Assembly (NCBI GenBank): GCA_902533295.1
Contig: CACALG010000007.1
Span: forward strand, 1 to 32,344
DNA: 32,344 nt
Source: an uncultured marine group III euryarchaeote
GTDB lineage: Archaea; Thermoplasmatota; Poseidoniia; MGIII; CG-Epi1
Direction: 5' to 3'
Below, in pieces: positions 22,106 through 28,829 of this stretch. The translations under genes were made by a program, and so were the position numbers. Each line of letters starts with the position of its first letter. Position 1 is the stretch's first letter. Under the pieces are notes generated by a model, which ran no database searches, was not told the DNA's origin, and was given only the letters and a program-made list of their open reading frames with translations.

Positions 22106-22846
22106 ATGACCGAAAGGAAAAGAATTAATCCTATTTCTTTCGCATTAAGATTTGCTCTTGGTTTTGTATGGTTAGGATTCTGGTCTCTTTTTTGCATGTG
22201 TTTGATGGTTTTGGCCCTCCCCTTTCGTACTTTAAGGGTCAGGATTGGTAATTTTTGTGGCAAAGTAATTGGGCCTGTAGTAAGTCGACTTATTGGGGCT
22301 AAAATCATAAATCCTGATTCTGATAAATTAAATTCTTCAAGGCCTGCTATTTTTGTTACAAATCATACATCTGCTCTGGATGTGTTCATTGGTATGGCCT
22401 TGTGTCCTTATGGCGGGTGTGGAGTCGGTAAAAAGGAAATTTTGAGGATTCCTTTCTTTGGATTGGCTTACTGGTTAGCTGGGCATTTACTAATTGATCG
22501 AGGAAATAATGCTAAAGCTGTAGCTTCTATGAAAAAATTATCTGATTTTGTAAGGGCAAAAGAGTTGAGTATTTGGATTTGGCCGGAAGGAACTAGAAGT
22601 TTAGACGGAAAGCTAATTCCATTCAAGAAAGGATTCGTGCATCTCGCATTGGCTACAGGATTGCCTATTGTTCCTGTTATGGTTCATGGTGCGCATAAAG
22701 TATGGCCAGCAAAAACCATGCAATTTTATCCTGGGGAAGTTAAAATTGAAGTTTTAGAACCAATTAAAACCGATGATTGGAGCAGAGAAACTGTAGATAA
22801 ACACGTTGAAGAAGTTAGAAATCTTATGGCTGATTCACTAGGTTAG
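22106..22846 (+). CDS. PlsC-like 1-acylglycerol-3-phosphate acyltransferase
   Basis: LPLAT-family acyltransferase of 246 residues. An N-terminal hydrophobic helix (about 9-36) anchors it. The catalytic block FVTNHTSALDVF gives the NHx4D motif, followed by KKEILRIPFFG, LLIDRGNN, the phosphate-binding WPEGTRS block and LPIVPVMVHG. It would transfer acyl groups to a glycerophosphate or other alcohol, a reaction not expected in classical ether-lipid archaea. It lies nine bases after the pterin dehydratase and is probably cotranscribed. The stop is within a hairpin shared with the Top6A stop. Confidence 0.93.
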   Translation: MTERKRINPISFALRFALGFVWLGFWSLFCMCLMVLALPFRTLRVRIGNFCGKVIGPVVSRLIGAKIINPDSDKLNSSRPAIFVTNHTSALDVFIGMALCPYGGCGVGKKEILRIPFFGLAYWLAGHLLIDRGNNAKAVASMKKLSDFVRAKELSIWIWPEGTRSLDGKLIPFKKGFVHLALATGLPIVPVMVHGAHKVWPAKTMQFYPGEVKIEVLEPIKTDDWSRETVDKHVEEVRNLMADSLG

Positions 22847-22863
22847 AATATCTTTTATTCTAA
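22843..22863. terminator. Bidirectional hairpin containing both stop codons of plsC-like and top6A genes
   Basis: TTAGAAT (22843-22849) and ATTCTAA (22857-22863) form a perfect 7-bp stem with loop ATCTTTT. The plus stop TAG (22844-22846) and the minus stop (22860-22862) lie in opposite arms, so the same structure ends both transcripts. Confidence 0.5.
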
Positions 22864-23942
22864 GTTATATTCATCTCTTTCAATTTTTCAGGAAGATAGG
22901 TGTTCGTAACGAAATCAAGACCATATTTTGCCAAGGCTTGCTGTTCTGATTTTTTACCTATTTCTAACTGTAATTCTATCTCTCCTCTCCAGTATTTACT
23001 TTTGAATCTTGGATCGCTTTGAATGGATTTTAGAGCACTGATATCTCTATCTGTTAAATCATCTGCAGGGAGCTCATAATTGATAATATCAGAAGGAGTA
23101 ACTCCCAAGTATCTTGCACTTGGCGTTGCTAGAATATGGGAAATATGGGCGGTCTTAATTGCCCCATAGGCTACCGAACTGTAAATTCTGTAAGACCATG
23201 GATCTGCATCTGTAAACAACAATAATGGAAGTCCTGATGTCCTATGCATTCTTTGTAAAAAACGACGTGTGGAACGAGCAGGTTGACCTTTGATGTGAAC
23301 TAATATGACATCATGGGTTTCATCAAACCCATTTTCTACTAAACGATCAAACATACCTCCTGTTTCTATTGCAATAATACATTTTGAATTTCCAAAATCA
23401 TTAAATGTGATTTTGTTGTCTTCTACATTGTAAGGAATGTTGTATCCTGTATCTCCAACATCATTACGGCAATTGATACGCATTGGATTTCCTTTACGAT
23501 TTATTTCCGTTATAGTTACATCTCCTAAAACTTTAGCGCCGTCGTCTTCAGGCCTAATTTTGAAATCTTCTCTTTGAAATTTTGTAATTATTTCTAAATC
23601 CTCGATTAATTTGTTTGATTCATCTTGTGCATGGAATTTGCCCAAATCCCAAGCTTCTGAGATGTAATACAATTCTCTTAGTGTTGATGATTTACTCTGA
23701 CTTGACATCTCTCGAATAAAATCTAGTAAATATGTTGTTCTAAGAAGCATGTAAGCTCCATCTAGTTTTTTGGCTGTTCTAGTTGTTTGTGCTTTCCCGT
23801 ATTTCCATACTTTTGATTTTTCATCGAAGATAATATTATTTTTACTTCTAGTTGGGATTGACATTTCCGGTACCTTACCGGTATTCAGCTGCTTGTAAAT
23901 TTGTTCAGCTATCTGTTCTAATTCATGTACGGCGGTCGCCAT
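22860..23942 (-). CDS. top6A: DNA topoisomerase VI subunit A
   Basis: Spo11-like DNA-cutting subunit of the type IIB topoisomerase, which relaxes supercoils and decatenates DNA with subunit B. The winged-helix catalytic region has STLRELYYISEAWD, with the active-site tyrosine at 92/93. The Toprim domain has Glu193 (AIETGGMFDRL) and the DxD pair Asp245/Asp247 (FTDADPWS). Further family blocks are KGQPARSTRRFL, HILATPSARYLGV and KYWRGEIELQLEIGKKSEQQAL. 360 residues is normal. Oddity: subunit B, usually adjacent, is not upstream; the next gene is divergent. ATG 23942 has a CTAAAACC box about 26 nt before it. Confidence 0.97.
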   Translation of the reverse strand: MATAVHELEQIAEQIYKQLNTGKVPEMSIPTRSKNNIIFDEKSKVWKYGKAQTTRTAKKLDGAYMLLRTTYLLDFIREMSSQSKSSTLRELYYISEAWDLGKFHAQDESNKLIEDLEIITKFQREDFKIRPEDDGAKVLGDVTITEINRKGNPMRINCRNDVGDTGYNIPYNVEDNKITFNDFGNSKCIIAIETGGMFDRLVENGFDETHDVILVHIKGQPARSTRRFLQRMHRTSGLPLLLFTDADPWSYRIYSSVAYGAIKTAHISHILATPSARYLGVTPSDIINYELPADDLTDRDISALKSIQSDPRFKSKYWRGEIELQLEIGKKSEQQALAKYGLDFVTNTYLPEKLKEMNIT

Positions 23943-24024
23943 ATGTCCCTATTGAAAAGGGGTTTTAGATTGAATGGGGCCTTGAAACCACAACCTATTA
24001 TTGCCGTATGGTGAATAATTGAAT

Positions 24025-24606
24025 ATGGATATCCTAGAAATCATCCTATCCTTAACCTTGGGTTTGGGATTGGCTGCAGCCTGTGGTTTCCGCATCTTCA
24101 TACCTCCGCTATTGATGGGGGTCGGAAGTCGATTTGATTTGTATGACTTAGAAGGTTCATTTATTTGGGTCAGAGAAGATTGGGCTATTGCTGTATTTGC
24201 TATTGCAACGCTCTTAGAAATTGGTGGTTATTACGTTCCATGGATTGATAATTTACTGGATACAATTGCCACTCCTGCCGCAATTATTGGAGGTATTTTT
24301 GTCACTTCAGCTAGTCTTGAGGGTGATGTCGATCCTTCGATTCAATGGATTTTAGCAACTATAGCTGGAGGAAGTACTGCAGGTATTATTCAACTTGGAA
24401 CTGTTGCTACAAGGGCAGTATCAACTGGAGCTACAGGCGGGTTGGCAAATCCTATTGTTTCAACATTAGAGGCTATTGCATCAATTGTTTGTGTTATTCT
24501 TTCTTTTTTCTTAGCAATTATAATTCCTTTTGTTCTTGTTTTCTTAATTTGGAAAGCTATTGGTTACATGAATAGAGGCAAAAATAAACCTAATTCTGCA
24601 AAATAA
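24025..24606 (+). CDS. DUF4126 membrane protein
   Basis: A 193-residue protein with five to six spans. The opening LGLGLAAACGFRIFIPPLLMG and the Gly-rich middle (ATIAGGSTAGIIQLGTVATRA, followed by STGATGGLANPIVSTLEA) match DUF4126. The C-terminus ends in a basic tail (MNRGKNKPNSAK). Function unknown; the family tends to sit beside membrane and cell-envelope genes. ATG 24025 is preferred to the in-frame TTG at 24019, with no other evidence. Confidence 0.85.
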   Translation: MDILEIILSLTLGLGLAAACGFRIFIPPLLMGVGSRFDLYDLEGSFIWVREDWAIAVFAIATLLEIGGYYVPWIDNLLDTIATPAAIIGGIFVTSASLEGDVDPSIQWILATIAGGSTAGIIQLGTVATRAVSTGATGGLANPIVSTLEAIASIVCVILSFFLAIIIPFVLVFLIWKAIGYMNRGKNKPNSAK

Positions 24607-24640
24607 AAGGCAAAATATAGACCGTCTTTCCTTTGGTATT

Positions 24641-24670
24641 ATGTATCGTCTAATTTTTGAGGGGTTTTAA
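24641..24670 (+). other. Nine-codon ORF overlapping the lysE-like start (possible frameshift or true N-terminus)
   Basis: ATG 24641 opens a frame of nine codons ending at TTT-TAA (24665-24670). A +1 shift on the TTTT run would give MYRLIFEGF followed by NIIDLSNL of the LysE frame, a continuous membrane-protein N-terminus. A CAAAATATAG box lies about 21-30 nt before this ATG, a better promoter fit than for TTG 24657. Confidence 0.4.
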
Positions 24671-25292
24671 TATCATAGACCTCTCAAATTTAATTGCAAT
24701 GCTGGTTTTTACTTTACCAGTTTCTTTGTTGCCAGGACCTAATAATCTTCTTTCTGCTGCACACAGTTCAAGACATGGATTCAACAAAAGTTTGCCACTA
24801 ATCTCTGGAATGGTGATTGGGTGGTTTTTACTTGGGGTTGTTGTTGCTTTTGGAGCTTTCTTTATTAAAGAAAATGAAAGTCTTTTGAGGATTCTTACGT
24901 ACATTGGTGTTGTATATATCATATACTTATCTTATCAAATTTCAGTTTCTTCTCCGGTAGATGAAAAAGACATCTCTGACGAACAACTCGGAATGGGGAC
25001 TGGAATTGTTTTACAAATTGTTAATGGAAAAGCATTCATTCATTTACTGATTTTAATGACTACTTTTGGAACTGTTTTTGGAACTGTTTTTGGAACTGAC
25101 TTGATTGGGAAAATGATTATTGTGATTCTAAATGTAGCGATTAAATTAGTTGGCTGGTTTGGATGGGCGTCATTTGGTAGTGCTCTGAAAGAAATCTTCA
25201 GTGACCCTAAATCTGGTGTTTTGATAAATCGTATACTTGGATTTTCACTGTTTTGTGTAGCAATCTGGATTGTGCGGCCCGAGATACTTTAG
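24657..25292 (+). CDS. LysE/RhtB-family amino-acid exporter-like membrane protein
   Basis: About 211 residues and six spans. The family hallmark LPGPNNLLSAAHSSRHG lies near residue 25, followed by SGMVIGWFLLG, and the second half has a ILGFSLFCVAIWIVRPEIL helix. Such proteins export amino acids or other small solutes. The start is unclear: TTG 24657 in frame, ATG 24699 deeper, or ATG 24641 with a +1 shift. The gene carries a 12-bp tandem repeat (25064-25098) giving FGTV-FGTV-FGTD. A BASS transporter follows 23 nt later. Confidence 0.85.
   Translation: MRGFNIIDLSNLIAMLVFTLPVSLLPGPNNLLSAAHSSRHGFNKSLPLISGMVIGWFLLGVVVAFGAFFIKENESLLRILTYIGVVYIIYLSYQISVSSPVDEKDISDEQLGMGTGIVLQIVNGKAFIHLLILMTTFGTVFGTVFGTDLIGKMIIVILNVAIKLVGWFGWASFGSALKEIFSDPKSGVLINRILGFSLFCVAIWIVRPEIL
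25064..25098 (+). repeat. Tandem 12-bp repeat inside the lysE-like gene
   Basis: TTTTGGAACTGT occurs twice perfectly (25064-25075, 25076-25087) and 11 of its 12 bases a third time. Being a multiple of three, copy-number change would keep the frame, adding or removing FGTV units at a loop or helix end. Confidence 0.9.
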
Positions 25293-25315
25293 TACTAGAC
25301 CGTAAATCAGGACTT

Positions 25316-26368
25316 ATGAGATTGGCCATTCTAACTCTCGTGCCTGTTATTTTTGCATTGTTTTTAGTTGGATCTGTAATTGCTGAGGAAAACAATACTG
25401 CTGATGTTACAGAAGATGAAAGTAATGTGATTATTGATGTTGTTTTACCTGTCGCATTGGCATTCATTATGTTCTCTCTAGGTATTGGGTTAACTATTGA
25501 TGATTTCACTGTGATAGTCAAGGAACCGAAAGCTTTCGCAATTGGTCTTACTAATCAAATGATTGTATTGCCGATTATCGCTTTTGCTATTGCTTCGGGT
25601 TTGGGACTATCTGACCATTTAGCAGTTGGCCTAATGATACTGGCCTGCTGTCCTGGTGGAGTTACGTCGAATATTCTGACGAAATTAGCAAAGGGCGATA
25701 CTGCTCTCTCTGTATCTTACACTGCCATAGTTAGCGTAGCCACTGTGATTACTCTACCTCTTATTGTTGGTTTCTCAATGAATCATTTTATGGGGACATC
25801 TGCACCAGAGATTGATATTTTGAGACTTGGAATGGAGGTGTTCTTACTGACTACAGTTCCTGTTGGGCTTGGTATGACCATTCGACATTACTTTTCAGAA
25901 ACAGCCGATAGGATGGACAAAGTCGTCAGTATGGTTGCTGCTGGTTTATTTGTGATAATTGTACTTGCTGCAATTGCGACCGAATGGGATACTTTGATGA
26001 ATAATATCGGAAAACTAGGCCCTGCTGTGATGCTTCTATGCGTTGTGATGCTTGGTATTGGATACAAGAGTGCAGAATTTCTAGAATTGAATTCCAAAAG
26101 AGCGACTACTGTTTCGATTGAAAGTGGGATACAGAATGCTGTTGTGGGCATAGCAGTAGGTGACTTGATTCTAGCTGATCCTGCAGGGGGTTTCTCTACT
26201 CTGAGTTTGCCTTCTGGAGTTTATGGAGTTCTGATGTATATTGTAATATCTCCATTCATCTATTGGCGAATTACTAAATCTGAAGAAGAAGAGGAAGAAG
26301 AAGGCAACTCAGAGGAAAGGATTTTAGCAAGTATTATGAAAGACAAGAAAACTAAAGCTGAAGACTAG
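25316..26368 (+). CDS. Bile acid:sodium symporter family (BASS) transporter
   Basis: A 350-residue transporter with an N-terminal signal-like helix (VPVIFALFLVGSVIAEENN) then about nine spans. Family motifs: MFSLGIGLTIDDFTVIVKEP, the crossing ACCPGGVTSNILTKLAKGDTALS segment, and the second crossing motif SIESGIQNAVVGIAVG. Archaeal and bacterial members move pantoate, 2-keto acids or similar anions, so the link with the downstream phosphopantoate ligase is worth noting. ATG 25316 is chosen by the signal-like helix. The C-terminus is a poly-Glu stretch followed by the 21-residue tail shared with the MFS loop. LysE-like gene ends 23 nt upstream. Confidence 0.92.
   Translation: MRLAILTLVPVIFALFLVGSVIAEENNTADVTEDESNVIIDVVLPVALAFIMFSLGIGLTIDDFTVIVKEPKAFAIGLTNQMIVLPIIAFAIASGLGLSDHLAVGLMILACCPGGVTSNILTKLAKGDTALSVSYTAIVSVATVITLPLIVGFSMNHFMGTSAPEIDILRLGMEVFLLTTVPVGLGMTIRHYFSETADRMDKVVSMVAAGLFVIIVLAAIATEWDTLMNNIGKLGPAVMLLCVVMLGIGYKSAEFLELNSKRATTVSIESGIQNAVVGIAVGDLILADPAGGFSTLSLPSGVYGVLMYIVISPFIYWRITKSEEEEEEEGNSEERILASIMKDKKTKAED
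26299..26361 (+). repeat. 63-nt dispersed repeat, copy B (C-terminal tail of the BASS transporter)
   Basis: 61 of 63 bases equal those at 9378-9440; the two differences are C/T at 26305 and A/G at 26336. It encodes the final charged tail before the stop, following a poly-Glu run. Confidence 0.95.
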
Positions 26369-26370
26369 GG

Positions 26371-26378
26371 CTTAAATA
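26371..26378 (+). promoter_or_regulatory. TATA-like box before the 131-residue membrane protein
   Basis: CTTAAATA lies 29 to 22 nt before ATG 26400, right after the BASS stop, predicting a leaderless transcript covering this gene and the pantothenate gene. Confidence 0.5.
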
Positions 26379-26399
26379 ACACATAAATTGTGAATTTTT

Positions 26400-26795
26400 A
26401 TGGGCGAAGGTGCGGCTTTATTGATTGTTGGCGGAATTTTATCATTTATGGGGGTTTTAATGAATATAAATCCTATTAAATTCGATGAAGATTTAATGGG
26501 TGCTCTCGAAGGTGAATTAACTGATAGAGAAAATATGCTTAGAAATTTTGGAGCGCAACTTAGAACCGTAATTGGTGCTTTCGCAATTACTATTGGAATC
26601 ATTGCAATTTATAATCGTGATTTGGCAGAAAGTGATGCTGAAAAATTATTAATTTCAATGGGTGTTGGTTTTGTTCTTTTGATGGGGGTTATTGCTGGCG
26701 GATATTACAGAGGATTTGTAGATAGACTCGTCATTCCTCCTCTCGTTATTTTTACCGTTCTCAGTGGCATCTGTTTCTATTTTGGATTGATGTAA
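26400..26795 (+). CDS. Four-span membrane protein upstream of the phosphopantoate ligase
   Basis: A 131-residue protein, not recognised. The first helix ([20 protein letters not shown]) starts at residue 2. An acidic loop holds a [19 protein letters not shown] stretch, and further helices cover about 57-71, 86-104 and 110-130. The arrangement is regular, codon use fits the neighbours, and it has its own TATA-like box. Its stop lies one base before the TTG start of the ligase gene, so they are probably an operon. Confidence 0.75.
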   Translation: MGEGAALLIVGGILSFMGVLMNINPIKFDEDLMGALEGELTDRENMLRNFGAQLRTVIGAFAITIGIIAIYNRDLAESDAEKLLISMGVGFVLLMGVIAGGYYRGFVDRLVIPPLVIFTVLSGICFYFGLM

Positions 26796-26796
26796 A

Positions 26797-27501
26797 TTGG
26801 TATTACCGCCAAAAGATCATCCAAGATACAAATCGCTTTTAGCAAGAGAAAAATTGGTAGAAGCTTCGGATGTTGTAGCTAAACAAGGACTAATTGCCCA
26901 TGGAAGAGGAGAAGCATTTGATTATTTACTAGGAGAACAGACTTGTTTCCCTGCTTTGAGTGCAATAAAAGCCGCATCCTCAGCAATTTTATCTGCCAAG
27001 AAACCAGTGATTTCTGTTAATGGAAACGTTGTTGCTTTAGCTGCAAGAGAAGTTGCAAGACTTTCTGAAGTTAGTAGTGCTAAAGTTGAAATTAATTTGT
27101 TCCACCGAACTCCTGAGAGAATCACGGGATTGACAGAAATGATGAAAAAAGTGGGTATTGATGCGCTTGGTGGAAATGCTGACGATAAAATTCCTGGATT
27201 GAGTTCAGAACGTGCTAAATGTTGCTCTGATGGAATTGGTTCTGCAGATGTTGTTCTCGTTCCATTGGAAGATGGTGACCGTTGTGAAGCTCTAGTAAAT
27301 ATGGGAAAAAAAGTAATTACGATTGATTTGAATCCTCTATCAAGAACAGCCCAAACTGCCCACATAACTATCGTAGATGAGTTGACTCGGTGTTTGCCTC
27401 TCCTTTCTGATTTTATTAAGGAAAAAAAGGGGATTGAATCGTTTGATAATAAACAATGTTTAAAGGATGTATTGATTTTTATTTCAGAGAGACTTAAATG
27501 A
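26797..27501 (+). CDS. 4-phosphopantoate--beta-alanine ligase (archaeal phosphopantothenate synthetase)
   Basis: ATP-dependent enzyme joining 4-phosphopantoate and beta-alanine, the archaeal route to phosphopantothenate and CoA. The signatures are very clear: [82 protein letters not shown] and [15 protein letters not shown]. The 234-residue length is normal. Start is TTG 26797, one base after the previous stop, and the [11 protein letters not shown] beginning agrees with the family. The stop overlaps the promoter repeat of the next gene. The pantoate kinase partner is not in the window. Confidence 0.96.
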   Translation: MVLPPKDHPRYKSLLAREKLVEASDVVAKQGLIAHGRGEAFDYLLGEQTCFPALSAIKAASSAILSAKKPVISVNGNVVALAAREVARLSEVSSAKVEINLFHRTPERITGLTEMMKKVGIDALGGNADDKIPGLSSERAKCCSDGIGSADVVLVPLEDGDRCEALVNMGKKVITIDLNPLSRTAQTAHITIVDELTRCLPLLSDFIKEKKGIESFDNKQCLKDVLIFISERLK

Positions 27502-27510
27502 TATATATGT
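27492..27510 (+). promoter_or_regulatory. Promoter element of SHOCT gene 2 (copy B of a 19-nt repeat)
   Basis: The same 19 bases as 17598-17616, again at -37 to -19 from the start (ATG 27529). The element overlaps the last codons of the ligase gene, which means those codons are constrained by two functions. Confidence 0.7.
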
Positions 27511-27528
27511 GCAAAACCTAACCATCGT

Positions 27529-28284
27529 ATGGACAAGGCAGCTGAGTTACGTAATTTGCATCAACTGAAAGCTAGTGGGGCTTTATCTGATGATGAATTT
27601 GAATCTGAAAAAAATAGAATTTTGAATGAGAGTGATTCGCCCCCCGTTACAGCCCCGCCTCCTTCTAGACCATCAATGTATGAACAAGGCGGGATGCCTG
27701 TGCCTCCTCCCCAAAGTGGCAGTAACGGCTTTGGTATTGCTATGATAATTGGTATTGTCTTAGTTGTACTTGTGGTCATTGCGATTATTGTTATGGCTGT
27801 ACTGTATGTTTGGTCAGCTAGTTTCCTTGAACAAGGAGAATCTGCACCTATTGCAACCTTCTGGGTGGAAGAGACTAGCGGAGGTTACTGGGATGTTGAA
27901 CTGATAAAAGTTAGTAAACAGGAAGGCTTAGAAGGTTTCAGCTTTTTCTTGAAGAATCAAAATGGAGATACGTATGTTGGAGGCAATGGTTTTGGAGAAG
28001 TTGCAATGCAATATGTTAATGGAGAGTTGCATGGAATAGATACAAACTACGGAGGCAGTGATAGTGCCTTACAACAAAGAGCCGAGGATGTCAGTAATGA
28101 TGACGGATCTGAATACCCCGTTCATTTCTCTGACAACGACCGAGATGGTACTTTGTCTGCCGGTGACCAATTCAGAATTTACGGACAAGGTAACTCTGCT
28201 AATGGGCCTGCAGAAGATGGGTGGAAATTGGATATTCAATTTGACGCTTCTGGAGATATCATAGGTTCTGCCAAATTAGTATAA
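27529..28284 (+). CDS. SHOCT-domain membrane protein with pilin-like helix and secreted domain
   Basis: Residues 1-33 are a SHOCT motif (AAELRNLHQLKASGALSDDEF, then KNRIL). A Pro/Ser-rich region (SPPVTAPPPSRPS) follows. One long hydrophobic helix spans about 68-95 (GFGIAMIIGIVLVVLVVIAI), resembling archaeal pilin-type anchors but in a different position. The rest is an outside domain of about 150 residues containing DNDRDGTLSAGDQF, an Asp-rich calcium-type loop, and a GWKLDIQF strand. Role unknown; the layout suggests a cytoplasmic oligomerising head carrying an exterior sensor or binding domain. Confidence 0.8.
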   Translation: MDKAAELRNLHQLKASGALSDDEFESEKNRILNESDSPPVTAPPPSRPSMYEQGGMPVPPPQSGSNGFGIAMIIGIVLVVLVVIAIIVMAVLYVWSASFLEQGESAPIATFWVEETSGGYWDVELIKVSKQEGLEGFSFFLKNQNGDTYVGGNGFGEVAMQYVNGELHGIDTNYGGSDSALQQRAEDVSNDDGSEYPVHFSDNDRDGTLSAGDQFRIYGQGNSANGPAEDGWKLDIQFDASGDIIGSAKLV

Positions 28285-28285
28285 T

Positions 28286-28293
28286 CTTAAATA
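28286..28293 (+). promoter_or_regulatory. TATA-like box before SHOCT gene 3
   Basis: CTTAAATA lies 31 to 24 nt before ATG 28317, immediately after the stop of SHOCT gene 2. This makes SHOCT gene 3 a separate leaderless transcript. Confidence 0.5.
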
Positions 28294-28316
28294 AAGAGGA
28301 TAAATAAGACAATTTA

Positions 28317-28817
28317 ATGGATAAGACTACTGAATTGAAGCAATTAGCAGATTTACGAGATTCTGGTGTTTTATCTGAAAGAGAATTTGAGCAGCAAAAA
28401 CAGCAGATTCTTAATTCTCCAGGCGGAGGTGCTATGCCTCCTCCCCCTCCTCAATATGGTGCTCCTCAACCTCCTCCTTACGGTGGCGGACAAATGATGA
28501 TGGATCCTCCAATTGGAGGAGGTACGGCTGTTCTTTTTTATTTGCTTTCGTTTTTGATTCCTATTGCTGGTTTTGTAATTGGTGCAATATATTCATCTAA
28601 TAATAATCCTGAAAATCAAGCAGTCGGAAAAAATTGTTTATACGTTTCCATTGGAACTATCTTAATTGGATGTTTGTGCTATTGCCTGATGTTTATGGGC
28701 TTTTTGGGAAGTATGGATGCTGGTATGGATTGGCAATGTGGTAGTGGCGAATGGATTTCTTCTGACTGGGTGAATGACGGCTATTGTGATTGTTGGGATT
28801 GTTCCGACGAAGGCTAG
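28317..28817 (+). CDS. SHOCT-domain membrane protein with C-terminal LDL-receptor-class-A-like motif
   Basis: A 166-residue protein. The SHOCT segment is TTELKQLADLRDSGVLSEREF (then KQQIL), followed by a Pro/Gly/Tyr-rich linker (PPPPPQYGAPQPPPYGGG). Two membrane helices (about 68-92 and 105-127) are separated by a YSSNNNPENQAVGKN turn. After the second helix a short cysteine-rich tail reads WVNDGYCDCWDCSDEG, closely like the calcium-binding half of LDL-receptor class A or glucosidase II beta repeats (CDC..DCSDE). The protein is likely an outward-facing calcium-stabilised tail on a multimeric membrane protein; this is inference. Confidence 0.82.
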   Translation: MDKTTELKQLADLRDSGVLSEREFEQQKQQILNSPGGGAMPPPPPQYGAPQPPPYGGGQMMMDPPIGGGTAVLFYLLSFLIPIAGFVIGAIYSSNNNPENQAVGKNCLYVSIGTILIGCLCYCLMFMGFLGSMDAGMDWQCGSGEWISSDWVNDGYCDCWDCSDEG

Positions 28818-28829
28818 ATTTTTAGAACT

